This document shows positions 25,723 to 34,594 of a stretch of 64,000 nucleotides of DNA, piece after piece. Origin of the DNA: Rhizobium leguminosarum bv. trifolii WSM1325 (GTDB taxonomy: Bacteria; Pseudomonadota; Alphaproteobacteria; Rhizobiales; Rhizobiaceae); assembly GCA_000023185.1 (NCBI GenBank), contig CP001627.1, positions 124,001 through 188,000 on the forward strand. The letters run 5' to 3'. Made by a program: the position numbers and the translations under genes. The notes below the pieces were generated by a model that saw only the letters and a list, made by a program, of their open reading frames with translations, had not been told where the DNA came from and made no database searches. Position 1 is the first letter of the stretch. Each line of letters opens with the position of its first letter.

Positions 25723-26721
25723 ATGATCTTGCTGCAGCGATCCACAGAACGGCTCGATATCGACCTTCTCGTCCTGCCGGACGCGAACCTGATCCTGATC
25801 GCCTCGGTGATCGAGCCGCTGCGCGGCGCCAACCGCATTTCCGGCAGCGAGCTCTATCGCTGGCGGCTGCTGACGCCGGACGGAGCACCGGTCCCGACCA
25901 CCAGCAATATTGCCGTGCCCGCGCAAGGCGCTTTCAAGGCGACGACCGAGGATACGCCGCTGTTCGTACTTGCTAGCTACAACTGGCGCCGAAGTGCTAC
26001 GCCGGCGCTGAAGATGCAGCTCTCCCAGGCCGCCCGCTATCGCACGGTGATTGCCGGCATCGAGTCCGGCACCTGGCTGCTAGCCGAAGCCAGCCTGCTC
26101 GACGGGCTCCCGGCAACCGTCCACTGGGAGGACTACGAGGATTTTGCGCTGGCCTATCCTGAGGTGCGGGCCGTCAAGGATCGTTTCGTCATCGACGGCA
26201 AGCGGCTGACGACGTCAGGTTCGCTTCCGACCGTCGACCTGATGCTGGAGGTGATCCGGCAAAGGCAGGGTTATTCGCTGGCGCTCGAGGTCAGCCGGCT
26301 GTTCCGCTACGAGCAGCCGTCCTTCCATGCGGACGAGCAGCTTTCCGCAGCCTCGGCGGGGTTGCGCATGCATGATCCCCGCGTGACCCAGGCAGTACGG
26401 CTGATGGAGGAGCATATCGAGCAGCCTCTGGTCCTGACACGGCTGGCCCGGCGGGTGGGTATCAGCGCCCGGCATCTGCAGTATCTCTTCCAGCAGAGCA
26501 TCGGCGCGCCGCCGCATGTGCACTATCTGGCGCTGCGCCTGAATGCGGCGCGCCGCAAGGTGATCGAGACGACAGCCTCTTTCGCCGACATCGCGGCGGC
26601 AACCGGCTTCAATTCGGCCTCAGCCTTTGCGAGAAGCTACCGGGCGAGTTTTTCCGAGAGCCCGTCCGAGACCCGGCGCCGCTTGCGCCGCCGCATCACG
26701 TCATCGCAGGCGCCGGTATAG
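25723..26721 (+). CDS. GlxA-family AraC-type regulator (CdhR-like)
   Basis: 332-residue regulator with an N-terminal DJ-1/PfpI-like amidotransferase domain (LDIDLLVLPDANLILIASVIEPLRGANR near 10-37; TVIAGIESGTWLLAEASLLDG near 108-128) and a C-terminal AraC DNA-binding domain from about 215 (RVTQAVRLMEEHIEQPLVLTRLARRVGISARHLQYLFQQ...). The domain pair is that of GbdR, SouR and CdhR, regulators of betaine and carnitine catabolism. The ATG at 25723 has the purine-rich GGGAG immediately before it, so a TTG at 25729 with better spacing may be the true start. Divergent from the carnitine operon; likely its activator. Confidence 0.88.
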   Translation: MILLQRSTERLDIDLLVLPDANLILIASVIEPLRGANRISGSELYRWRLLTPDGAPVPTTSNIAVPAQGAFKATTEDTPLFVLASYNWRRSATPALKMQLSQAARYRTVIAGIESGTWLLAEASLLDGLPATVHWEDYEDFALAYPEVRAVKDRFVIDGKRLTTSGSLPTVDLMLEVIRQRQGYSLALEVSRLFRYEQPSFHADEQLSAASAGLRMHDPRVTQAVRLMEEHIEQPLVLTRLARRVGISARHLQYLFQQSIGAPPHVHYLALRLNAARRKVIETTASFADIAAATGFNSASAFARSYRASFSESPSETRRRLRRRITSSQAPV

Positions 26722-27571
26722 GCTGGAACGCGTCCCGTATCATCTCAGCAAGCTCCCGAACGGCCTCGCTGGAACGGTAGGTGCTTCGGCGGAGCACGAC
26801 CTTGGAGGAGTCGACCGGCGGGAAACCGTCTTCGGCGGTCAGCTCCCGGCAGCCGGGCGGTATATTGCTGCGGGAAAGCGTGGTCACGGCAAGGCCGGCA
26901 ATCACGGCATTCTTCAGCCCCGAGCCGGTATCGGCGATGAAGGCGATCCGATAGTTGCGGCCGATCTGCTCCAGCGACCGGAGCGCAAAATCGCGCGACC
27001 AGGTGGAATTGCGATAGGTCGCAATCGGCAGGGGATCGATGTCGTGCAGCCGATGGACCATTGATGTGACCCAGACCGTGGGATCAATGCAGATGACCTC
27101 GCCTTTCGTCTCATCGCTCCAGTCGAAAACGACGGCCAGATCAAGCTCGTCCCGCTCGAGGGCGGCGAGGTTACGGACGGTATAGTCGCAGGACACGGTC
27201 ACCTCGACGGCCGGGTGGCGAACGGCGAAAGCCGCGAGCGCCGCCGGCAGTACCGTCTGGCTGTATTCCTCGGGAATTCCGATGCGCACCGGCCCATCTA
27301 GCGGCTTGCTGCGGATCGTCGCGGCGGCCTCGTTCAAGAGGTCGATGATCCTGCGGGCATAGGGGACGAGTTGCATGCCTTGACGCGTCAGCAATACGCC
27401 GCGGGCGCCGCGCTCGAACAGCGTTTCGCCGATCGTCTGCTCCAGCTTTTTGATCTGGCTGCTGACGGCCGACTGCGTCCGCCCGATGCGCTGAGCGGCC
27501 GCGGAGAAGTTCGACGTCTCGGCGACGACAAGAAAGGTTCTCAGCAGGTCGCTTTCAATCGGCTCGTGCAT
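26696..27571 (-). CDS. LysR-family transcriptional regulator
   Basis: 291-residue regulator. Seen: N-terminal winged HTH ESDLLRTFLVVAETSNFSAAAQRIGRTQSAVSSQIKKLEQ within residues 5-44, dimer helix to about 85, and an effector-binding domain from VRIGIPEEYSQTVLP near 93. ATG at 27571 chosen because it gives the canonical LysR N-terminus; longer in-frame starts add 52 non-LysR residues. It is divergent from the EamA transporter at 27683, which it probably controls. Its last 26 bases overlap the end of the convergent AraC regulator gene. Confidence 0.9.
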   Translation of the reverse strand: MHEPIESDLLRTFLVVAETSNFSAAAQRIGRTQSAVSSQIKKLEQTIGETLFERGARGVLLTRQGMQLVPYARRIIDLLNEAAATIRSKPLDGPVRIGIPEEYSQTVLPAALAAFAVRHPAVEVTVSCDYTVRNLAALERDELDLAVVFDWSDETKGEVICIDPTVWVTSMVHRLHDIDPLPIATYRNSTWSRDFALRSLEQIGRNYRIAFIADTGSGLKNAVIAGLAVTTLSRSNIPPGCRELTAEDGFPPVDSSKVVLRRSTYRSSEAVRELAEMIRDAFQPIPAPAMT

Positions 27572-27682
27572 GTTCAGCCATAGAAAAAATCGATGATAGC
27601 CATCTCTACTATTCGTTTGTCTGATGTCAATTCTGGGCGCACAAATGACCCGCGTTCGACTTCCTTCTTTGAGAATATCTGC

Positions 27683-28588
27683 GTGACAATTGAAAATCCG
27701 GCCAGACGCCTCGCAAGCAGCGAGCATGAGAAGGGTGTGTTTCTCATCGTTGCTGCGACACTTGCCTGGAGCGCGAGCGGCGTCTATTCGCGACTCCTGA
27801 CGACCGACGTATGGACGGCGATCGCCTGGCGATCGTTGTTCGGTGGCCTGTTCCTGCTGATCCCCTGCCTTTTCCTCGAAGGGGGTATTTCACGGCAGCA
27901 ATGGCGTTTCATCTTCCATCCGTCCAGCCTTGCGATGATCGCCTGCCAGACCTTCAGTCAGGGCTGCTTCATCGGGGCGCTCTACATGACCACCGTCGCC
28001 AATGTGACGATGATCTATGCGACCGCGCCATTTATCGCGGCCATGCTCGGCTGGGTCATCCTCAGGGAGAGGGTCTCCAGGCGGACGCTGATTGCCGGCG
28101 GCATCTCGCTCCTCGGCGTCGCGGTCATCGTCGCCTCGTCGATCGGCGGCGGCACCGGATGGGGCGACCTGCTGGCGCTCGGCATGACAGCGTCCTTCGC
28201 GCTCGTCATCATCATTCCGCGGATCAGTCCCGACGTGCCGAGCCTGCCGCCGACCGTGGTCAGCGCTTTCCTGACGCTTGCACTCTTCGCGCCGTTCGGT
28301 TCGGTAGGCTCGCTCGACCTGCACAACTGGATCGTTCTTGCTGCCTTCGGCGCGACCAATTTCTCCCTGGCACTGGTGCTCTTCCTTGCCGGGGCGAAGC
28401 GGATGCCGCCAGCGGAGGCGGCGCTGATCGGCACAATGGAAATCGTGCTCACGCCGTTCTGGGTCTGGCTGCTGTTTTCCGAAGAGCCGCCCGTCGCCAC
28501 GTTTTTCGGCGGCGCGATCATCCTCGGCGCAGTGATCTGGCACACGGCCATCGACGTCAGCCGCAGCCGGCGACCGCATCGCGCCTAA
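27683..28588 (+). CDS. EamA/RhaT family drug/metabolite exporter
   Basis: About 301-residue inner-membrane protein of the DMT superfamily with ten predicted spans in two EamA repeats. Seen: first repeat from FLIVAATLAWSASGVYSRLL to LLGVAVIVASS, second from DLLALGMTASFALVIIIPR to GGAIILGAVIWHTA, with the typical EAALIGTMEIVLTPFWVWLLFSEEP ending. The start is uncertain: GTG at 27683 gives the standard length; an in-frame ATG at 27593 would overlap the promoter region. Divergent from the LysR gene. Substrate unknown; metabolite or amino-acid export is usual for the family. Confidence 0.87.
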   Translation: MTIENPARRLASSEHEKGVFLIVAATLAWSASGVYSRLLTTDVWTAIAWRSLFGGLFLLIPCLFLEGGISRQQWRFIFHPSSLAMIACQTFSQGCFIGALYMTTVANVTMIYATAPFIAAMLGWVILRERVSRRTLIAGGISLLGVAVIVASSIGGGTGWGDLLALGMTASFALVIIIPRISPDVPSLPPTVVSAFLTLALFAPFGSVGSLDLHNWIVLAAFGATNFSLALVLFLAGAKRMPPAEAALIGTMEIVLTPFWVWLLFSEEPPVATFFGGAIILGAVIWHTAIDVSRSRRPHRA

Positions 28589-28600
28589 AGCCTTTAGGCG
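28582..28600. terminator. Perfect palindrome at the EamA stop codon
   Basis: CGCCTAAAG-C-CTTTAGGCG is a 9-bp perfect inverted repeat containing the gene's TAA. Likely a terminator or 3'-end stabiliser; a second weaker TTCCGG...CCGGAA repeat follows at about 28610-28628. Confidence 0.5.
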
Positions 28601-29173
28601 GCGATCAATCTTCCGGGACGATCCGGAAAACCGCCGTATTCGCGGGATCAGTTACTCCCCTGCACAGCGAGCTATGGCGACTTTGCCGACTGTCGTCTTT
28701 GCGTTGCACCCATGTCGTTTTCTTGATCGCTGTTTTCCGTCAGGCATGGTTTGTTTGTGGTGTTCAAGGCGCTATCTCGCAAACTGGCGAAATGGGCATT
28801 GGGAAGCCGGCCTGACGCGCCGACGCTCCCAGCAGCGGTAGGAGAACTGAAATCCTCAAGGAAATCGCCGGATAGAAATCCGGAAAGATATCGAGATGGA
28901 TCGAAAGGAGATTCTGGAGCTGGAAACCAGCTCTTGGCAGAGCAAATCGACGGATTGCAGGCAGACGATCACGAGCGGAACGACAGGCGAAAGCCATGAC
29001 GTTTACTCCTCTTCTCCATTCAATCTGTCCCTTTTGCAAAATCCGAATATCGCCCGATGCGGCGGTATCCTCGTGTTGTGGACACCGGGCTGCTGAGGAG
29101 GCAGGCCGGAGGGAAGGTTGCCATCGGCTGCATTGGTTGCAGATCGAGGCATTCAAACAAGTGGGAGGAATTC
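28601..29173. other. 573-base gap without a convincing gene; possible decayed zinc-finger gene
   Basis: Several short frames exist but none is convincing. At 28996 a frame begins with CPFCK; a second frame passing through 29057-29170 contains AIGCIGCRSRHSNKW. Joined by frameshifts these would resemble small Lar-like zinc-ribbon proteins (CPFC ... CxxC ... W). This suggests an eroded small gene, but could be chance. The end of the gap carries the promoter and ribosome site (GTGGGAGGAATTC) of the formaldehyde dehydrogenase. Confidence 0.3.
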
Positions 29174-30364
29174 ATGAGTAAAAATAGAGGCGTCGTCTAT
29201 CTCCGGCCGGGCAAGGTCGAAGTTCGCGACATCGACGACCCGAAGCTGGAAGCGCCTGACGGCCGCCGCATCGAACACGGCGTCATTCTGAAAGTGATTT
29301 CTACCAATATCTGCGGCTCCGATCAGCACATGGTCCGCGGCCGCACGACGGCGATGCCGGGCCTGGTCCTTGGTCATGAAATCACCGGCGAGATCATCGA
29401 GAAAGGCATCGATGTCGAGATGCTCGAAATCGGCGATATCGTCTCGGTGCCTTTCAATGTCGCCTGCGGCCGCTGCCGCTGCTGCAAGTCTCAGGATACC
29501 GGTGTCTGCCTGACGGTAAACCCGGCCCGCGCCGGCGGTGCTTATGGTTATGTCGACATGGGCGGCTGGATCGGCGGACAGGCACGCTACGTCACCATTC
29601 CCTACGCAGATTTCAACCTGCTGAAAATCCCCGATCGGGACAAGGCAATGGCGAAGATCCGGGATCTCACCATGCTCTCCGACATCCTGCCCACCGGCTT
29701 CCATGGCGCAGTGCGGGCAGGCGTTGGCGTCGGCTCGACCGTCTATGTCGCAGGCGCGGGCCCCGTCGGCCTTGCGGCTGCCGCTTCGGCTCGCATTCTC
29801 GGCGCCGCAGTCGTGATGATCGGTGACTTCAACAAAGACCGTCTGGCGCATGCGGCGAAGGTCGGTTTCGAACCGATCGACCTGTCGAAGAGCGACCGTC
29901 TTGGCGACATGATCGCGCAGGTCGTCGGCACCAACGAAGTGGACAGCGCCATCGATGCTGTCGGCTTCGAGGCCCGCGGCCACTCGGGCGGGGAACAGCC
30001 GGCGATCGTGCTCAATCAGATGATGGAGATTACCCGTGCCGCCGGTTCGATCGGCATTCCCGGCCTCTACGTTACCGAGGATCCAGGTGCTGTCGACAAT
30101 GCCGCCAAACACGGCAATTTGTCGCTTCGCTTCGGCCTCGGATGGGCCAAGGCGCAGTCCTTCCACACCGGCCAGACTCCGGTGATCAAATACAATCGTC
30201 AACTCATGCAGGCGATCCTCCACGACCGACTGCCAATTGCCGATATCGTCAACGCCAAGGTCATCCCGCTCGACGATGCCGCCAATGGATATGAGAGCTT
30301 CGACCAGGGAGCGGCGACGAAATATGTCCTCGATCCGCATGGCGAGGTGGCGAAAGCCGCATAG
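29174..30364 (+). CDS. fdhA: Formaldehyde dehydrogenase, glutathione-independent
   Basis: 396-residue zinc-containing medium-chain dehydrogenase oxidising formaldehyde to formate with tightly bound NAD, as in Pseudomonas putida FdhA. Seen: NRGVVYLRPGKVEVRDI at the start, catalytic-zinc TNICGSDQHMVRGRT near 42-56, GHEITGEI near 67, structural cysteines in CGRCRCCKSQDTGVC near 97-111, Rossmann VAGAGPVGLAAAAS near 190, and the long inserted loop (EQPAIVLNQMMEITRAAGSIGIPGLYVTEDPGA, about 272-304) that separates this group from other alcohol dehydrogenases. Strong GGGAGGA site. Monocistronic, ended by the hairpin at 30384. Would detoxify formaldehyde from demethylation of betaines. Confidence 0.93.
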   Translation: MSKNRGVVYLRPGKVEVRDIDDPKLEAPDGRRIEHGVILKVISTNICGSDQHMVRGRTTAMPGLVLGHEITGEIIEKGIDVEMLEIGDIVSVPFNVACGRCRCCKSQDTGVCLTVNPARAGGAYGYVDMGGWIGGQARYVTIPYADFNLLKIPDRDKAMAKIRDLTMLSDILPTGFHGAVRAGVGVGSTVYVAGAGPVGLAAAASARILGAAVVMIGDFNKDRLAHAAKVGFEPIDLSKSDRLGDMIAQVVGTNEVDSAIDAVGFEARGHSGGEQPAIVLNQMMEITRAAGSIGIPGLYVTEDPGAVDNAAKHGNLSLRFGLGWAKAQSFHTGQTPVIKYNRQLMQAILHDRLPIADIVNAKVIPLDDAANGYESFDQGAATKYVLDPHGEVAKAA

Positions 30365-30383
30365 CGACATTACTGCACACATA

Positions 30384-30413
30384 GGAATGGCCGGGCGAAA
30401 ACCCGGCCATTCC
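30384..30413. terminator. Strong stem-loop between convergent genes
   Basis: GGAATGGCCGGG-CGAAAA-CCCGGCCATTCC, a perfect 12-bp stem, 20 bases after the fdhA stop and 26 bases from the stop of the opposing binding-protein gene. No long T-run, but stem strength and position indicate bidirectional termination. Confidence 0.75.
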
Positions 30414-30439
30414 GCATTCTCGAAAAATTGGACGGCGAA

Positions 30440-31246
30440 CTACTGGATGCTGAACGGGAAATATTTGGCGTTGATCATGTCATAGGTTCCGTCCGCCTGG
30501 ATGCTCTTCAACGCTTCGTTCAGACGTGTCAGACGCTCCTTGTCATCCAAGCGCAGCGCTATACCGGCGCCTTCACCAAAATAGGTGACGTCGACCAGGT
30601 CCGGCCCCTTGAACTCGCAGCAGCTTCCAGCCTTGGTGTTGGCAATCCAATCATAGATGGCCAGTTTATCCTCGAGGATAATGTCGACGCTCCCATCCGC
30701 CAGACCCTTGTACAATTCCGGCGAAGACCGAAACACCGTCTTTTTCATTGCCGGATAAAGATGGTTGGCATAGGATTCCTGCGCTGTCGACGACGTCACC
30801 CCAAGAATTTTGTCGCTGAGGGCGGCGGGGCTGACATCGCTGATCGACGAATCCTTCCGGGCGATGAACACCGACGGGCTGTTGTAGTATTTTTCAGTGA
30901 AGGCAACCTTTTGACGCCGCTCAAGGCTCATCGACATGGATGAGATGATCGCGTCGTATTTGTCGGCAACGAGATCGGGGATGATGTCGTCCCACTTCTC
31001 GATGATAAATTGGCATTCAAACTTGCCGACCTCGCACAGCGCATTGGCAATATCGATATCGAAGCCCTGAAGCTTGTTGTTTGAATCGAGATAGTTGAAG
31101 GGCGGAAATGCACCTTCGACGGCAATTCTCATTGGCATGCGATCCTGCGCAGCCAGCTCGAGCGGCGCGGCCGCCGCTAACAAGACACCGATCCCGCCCG
31201 CCATCAGCGTTCCGCGCAATATGGTCTGAATGGATATGCGCAACAT
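30440..31246 (-). CDS. Orphan family-3 (amino-acid type) periplasmic binding protein
   Basis: 268-residue binding protein. Seen: hydrophobic N-terminal signal with cleavage after ELAAQ (near residue 34), then PMRIAVEGAFPPFNYLD near 37, GFDIDIANALCEV near 60, FECQFIIEKWDDIIPDLVADKYDAIISSMSMSLERRQKVAFTEKYY within 68-115, and C-terminal ADGTYDMINAKYFP, all typical of His/Arg/Lys-type binding proteins. The ATG at 31246 follows AAGGAGCTCCCGACG. No permease or ATPase lies beside it. It is divergent from a membrane GGDEF-EAL protein with a periplasmic domain, so it may be a sensor partner rather than a transporter subunit. Four cysteines are unusual but not diagnostic. Confidence 0.85.
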   Translation of the reverse strand: MLRISIQTILRGTLMAGGIGVLLAAAAPLELAAQDRMPMRIAVEGAFPPFNYLDSNNKLQGFDIDIANALCEVGKFECQFIIEKWDDIIPDLVADKYDAIISSMSMSLERRQKVAFTEKYYNSPSVFIARKDSSISDVSPAALSDKILGVTSSTAQESYANHLYPAMKKTVFRSSPELYKGLADGSVDIILEDKLAIYDWIANTKAGSCCEFKGPDLVDVTYFGEGAGIALRLDDKERLTRLNEALKSIQADGTYDMINAKYFPFSIQ

Positions 31247-31372
31247 CGTCGGGAGCTCCTTGGGGCATAGTCGATCTCGCGCCATAGTGGGCCACAGCTT
31301 TTAATTCTACGTGAACGCTTCTTTGTTAGCGTCGACGAATGCGCGCGTGTCGTGGTGTTCAGGGGTCTAGGC

Positions 31373-33739
31373 TTGCAGATCGTTCTTCCTTCCAGCTCCA
31401 ATACGTTTCAGCAATCCTGGATCGCCTCCGGGAGAATTCTGTTCCTTATTGCCGTCAGCGGGCTCGGAGCGATCGGGCTTGTCGTACTCTCGGCGCTCTG
31501 GGCAGGAACCGAAAGCGATGCCGCAGCCCTCGATCGACAGCGTCAGCTTGTGAATGCCCGCCTGCGCGAACAGGTCGATCAAGTCGCGCATGTTATCGGC
31601 CAGTTCGGCAATGGCTATCTCGCACGTGTCTATCCTGCCGCCCTTTCGACCGAAGGCTCCTCCGGCCTCGATGCCGTTTTGACGGCAGCAGCCGGGAGTG
31701 CGATCGGCCAGACGGCTATGTCGGCGTTCGGCTACGACCAGGCCTTTGTTGTCGATGAAAAGGCGCAACTGCTCATGCTGGCGGACGCCCAAACGGAGAA
31801 GCGGTACCGCTGGATGAGGCCTCTCTTTTTGCCTCTCCTTCAGGATGCCCGCTTTGGGGTCAGGCGAAGCACGGCTTTGAACGAAAGAACGCCATCCTCA
31901 ATGGAAGCCCGCCTTGCGAGCGCCGCCCATTCCAACCGTGCTCTGGCCAATCTGATGCGGCTCGAGGGCCGGCCGACCATCGTCGGAGTCGTCGCCATTA
32001 ACGAGGCTGCCGGGGGACAGCGCCAGCCGATGCGGCAATTCCTGATCGTCGTGCGCTTTATCGATGGTGCGGCGCTGGACGAATTGAGCCGGCAACAGGG
32101 CCTTAACGGCGCCCGCTTCGCGCGCACCGCCGATGCGGACGAAAATGAGGTTGCGTTCCAGATTGACGCCACGGCAAACGGCGAACCGATCGGCTTTATC
32201 GTATGGCGGCCGGATCTTCCAGGTTCGAGGGTGATCGGTCGATTGATGCCGGCGCTTTCGATTGCCGCCTTGGTGATCGCGATCCTGTTCTCGGTCTTGC
32301 TGGTGCGCCTGCGAAGGAGTCTCGGCGAGTTGAAGAAAAGCGAGCTGCATGCAAGGCAGCTTGCCTTGCATGATGTGCTCACCGATCTTCCCAACCGCGC
32401 TTTGTTCGCTATGAGGTTCGACGAGTGCCTGGCCGAGACGCAGAATTCGACCGAGCGCTCGGCGGTCGCACTTCTCGACCTCGATCGCTTCAAAGCGGTG
32501 AACGACACATTCGGCCATGCCGCCGGCGATGAACTCATCAGGATGGCCGCCGAGCGGATCCGCTCGCTGCTTCGTCCGGGCGACACGCTTGCCCGGCTAG
32601 GGGGCGACGAATTTGCGCTGCTTCTCCGGGACATCAAAGATCATGACCACGTTTTGCCGGCAATATGCGAAGCGATCGTTGCCGAACTTGGCAAACCCTT
32701 CCCGCTTTTGCGCGGCGAAGCGGTTGCGCGCGTCGGCGGCTCGATCGGCGTGACCGTCGTGCCGGATGCCGGGCGGAATGCCGATGACATCATGCGCTAC
32801 GCCGACGTCGCGCTGTACGAGGCAAAGATGGGCGGCCGAGGCCAGTGGCGTCTCTATTCACCGTCCATGGACGGCGGCCGAAATGCACGCGACATTCTCA
32901 AGAACGAATTGCGGGAAGTTCTGGCCAAAGGCATGGCCTCAGATGGTCCACACGCCGATCCGGTTTCGAACCGGCCGGACTTCGGATCGCTCGAGGTCTA
33001 TTACCAAACGGTCCATCGCGCTGAGGCAGGATACGCGGCGTCGGGCGCGGAAGCTCTCGTGCGTTGGCGTCACAGTCAGCGCGGGCTGTTGACGCCTGCC
33101 AGCTTCATCCCTGTCGCCGAGGAGGGCGGCCTCATCGACGCTCTCGGTTTCTGGGTCTTGCGCGAAGCCTGCAGAGCCGCCTGCAAATGGCCGGAGGACA
33201 CGTTTGTTGCGGTCAACGTGTCTCCTGCCCAGTTGAGAAGACCGAATTTCGCCGAGGAAGTTTTCGCCGTGCTTGAGGAGAGCGGTCTGCAGCCGTCCCG
33301 GCTCGAGCTCGAACTCACCGAGTCCTCACTGATCGAGGACAACTCGGACGTTTATACGGTGCTGAAGTCGTTGCGCAGCCGGGGTGTCCAGGTTTCGCTG
33401 GATGATTTCGGAACTGGCTTTTCATGCCTCAGCCATCTCCTGCGCTTCGATATCGACCGCATCAAGATCGATCGATCGTTCGTCTCACAGCTCGGCACCA
33501 AGGCCAATGGGGCGGCAATCATTGGCGCCATCGTCGCGCTCAGCCGTAACCTCGGTATCTCGACGACGGCCGAAGGGGTCGAAACCGATTATCAACGCGA
33601 CTTTCTGGCCGCCCTCGGCTGCACCGACCTCCAAGGCTACTTCTTCTCCAAACCCGTTCCTATTGGCGAGCTTGATAGTTTCCGGAAAGCTGAAAGCGCC
33701 GCTGGGTTACTGACGACCGCCCGAGGCGCCGTCGCGTGA
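31373..33739 (+). CDS. Membrane GGDEF-EAL protein with periplasmic sensor domain (CHASE4-like)
   Basis: About 788 residues. Seen: membrane segment near 20-43, a periplasmic domain of about 250 residues, second membrane segment near 292-313 (LSIAALVIAILFSVLLV), GGDEF domain with intact ARLGGDEFALL near 410, and EAL domain from about 530. The EAL domain keeps EALVRW, NVSPAQL, ELTESS, DDFGTG, KIDRSFV, EGVET and QGYFFSKP, so both cyclase and phosphodiesterase activity look possible; its opening motif is YYQTVH rather than the usual YQPI. TTG at 31373 has AGGGG well placed; the GTG at 31352 would add seven residues. Makes or degrades cyclic di-GMP in response to a periplasmic signal, perhaps via the divergent binding protein. 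Confidence 0.88.
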   Translation: MQIVLPSSSNTFQQSWIASGRILFLIAVSGLGAIGLVVLSALWAGTESDAAALDRQRQLVNARLREQVDQVAHVIGQFGNGYLARVYPAALSTEGSSGLDAVLTAAAGSAIGQTAMSAFGYDQAFVVDEKAQLLMLADAQTEKRYRWMRPLFLPLLQDARFGVRRSTALNERTPSSMEARLASAAHSNRALANLMRLEGRPTIVGVVAINEAAGGQRQPMRQFLIVVRFIDGAALDELSRQQGLNGARFARTADADENEVAFQIDATANGEPIGFIVWRPDLPGSRVIGRLMPALSIAALVIAILFSVLLVRLRRSLGELKKSELHARQLALHDVLTDLPNRALFAMRFDECLAETQNSTERSAVALLDLDRFKAVNDTFGHAAGDELIRMAAERIRSLLRPGDTLARLGGDEFALLLRDIKDHDHVLPAICEAIVAELGKPFPLLRGEAVARVGGSIGVTVVPDAGRNADDIMRYADVALYEAKMGGRGQWRLYSPSMDGGRNARDILKNELREVLAKGMASDGPHADPVSNRPDFGSLEVYYQTVHRAEAGYAASGAEALVRWRHSQRGLLTPASFIPVAEEGGLIDALGFWVLREACRAACKWPEDTFVAVNVSPAQLRRPNFAEEVFAVLEESGLQPSRLELELTESSLIEDNSDVYTVLKSLRSRGVQVSLDDFGTGFSCLSHLLRFDIDRIKIDRSFVSQLGTKANGAAIIGAIVALSRNLGISTTAEGVETDYQRDFLAALGCTDLQGYFFSKPVPIGELDSFRKAESAAGLLTTARGAVA

Positions 33740-33819
33740 GAGGCTTCAGATCTTCCGCAGGCTAGGGGAACTTTCGCCCCGCGTCGCGGTTGACGCGCGA
33801 AGACCGAATGGAGGATGTG

Positions 33820-34404
33820 ATGGGCGAGGTCGGGGAATGGCGGCACCTTTGCGTCGACATGCAGCGGATGTTTGCCGAAGACACGCCGTGGCACGTTGCC
33901 TGGATGGCACGGATCTCTCCCCAGATCGAAGAGCTGGCCGGGCGGCATCCGTCGCGAACGATCTTTACCCGCTTCCTGCCACCCGAGCGTGCGGACGACA
34001 TGCCGGGGAAATGGCGGGATTATTACCAGAAATGGTGGATGATGACGGGCGAACATCTTCCGCGCGGCTTCATAGATCTCGCCCCATCGCTGGCCTCGTT
34101 GGTTCCGCCGGCAAGGCACTTCGACAAACGCACTTATTCGCCTTGGATCGACGGCCGCCTGCATCCGATCCTTCAGTCGGAGCGGGTCGATACGCTTGTG
34201 ATAACGGGCGGTGAAACGGATGTCTGCGTGCTTGCCACGACGCTCGGCGCGATCGATCTCGGCTATCGTGTCATCGTGCTGAACGACGCCGTCTGTAGCG
34301 GCGCCGACGATACGCATGACGCGTCACTGGAACTTCTGCACGATCGGTTTTCCGTGCAGCTCGAACTCATGGATACCGAAGAGTTTTTGAGATGCGTTGG
34401 CTAG
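33820..34404 (+). CDS. Isochorismatase-family cysteine hydrolase
   Basis: 194-residue hydrolase. Seen the family triad: Asp in HLCVDMQRMF near residue 9, Lys in FDKRTYSPW near 100, Cys in GGETDVCVLATTLGAIDLGYRVIVLNDAV around 130-155. The ATG at 33820 is chosen because GGAGGATGTG directly precedes it; TTG or ATG starts upstream would put the ribosome site inside the gene. 80 bases downstream of the GGDEF-EAL gene on the same strand. Substrate unknown: nicotinamidase-, ureidoacrylate- or carbamoyl-sarcosine-type reactions are all possible. Convergent to the agmatinase gene with a 190-base gap in which I see no gene. Confidence 0.85.
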   Translation: MGEVGEWRHLCVDMQRMFAEDTPWHVAWMARISPQIEELAGRHPSRTIFTRFLPPERADDMPGKWRDYYQKWWMMTGEHLPRGFIDLAPSLASLVPPARHFDKRTYSPWIDGRLHPILQSERVDTLVITGGETDVCVLATTLGAIDLGYRVIVLNDAVCSGADDTHDASLELLHDRFSVQLELMDTEEFLRCVG

Positions 34405-34594
34405 TACGCTTGGCGTGACGATGAAGGCTTCGCCGTAATACTGCTCATCGCCTCCACCGACAGTGGCTGCATGACGGGAGGCGTCGGTGGCGACGACCAT
34501 GGGCGTGAGATTCCCTGCTTCCGTCATTGCTAGGTGCGAATGATATGATCTTGGCCCATCCGGCCAGTTGCCACGGATGACCGAGAGGTCGGCC

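Noticed and set aside
28751..28999. 82-codon plus-strand frame before fdhA
   Set aside because: Low-complexity charged sequence with no motif; kept only as part of the gap description.
34324..34527. 67-codon minus-strand frame in the gap after the isochorismatase gene
   Set aside because: No ribosome site or family similarity seen, and a third of it lies antisense to the hydrolase end. Could be a small real gene but not supportable.
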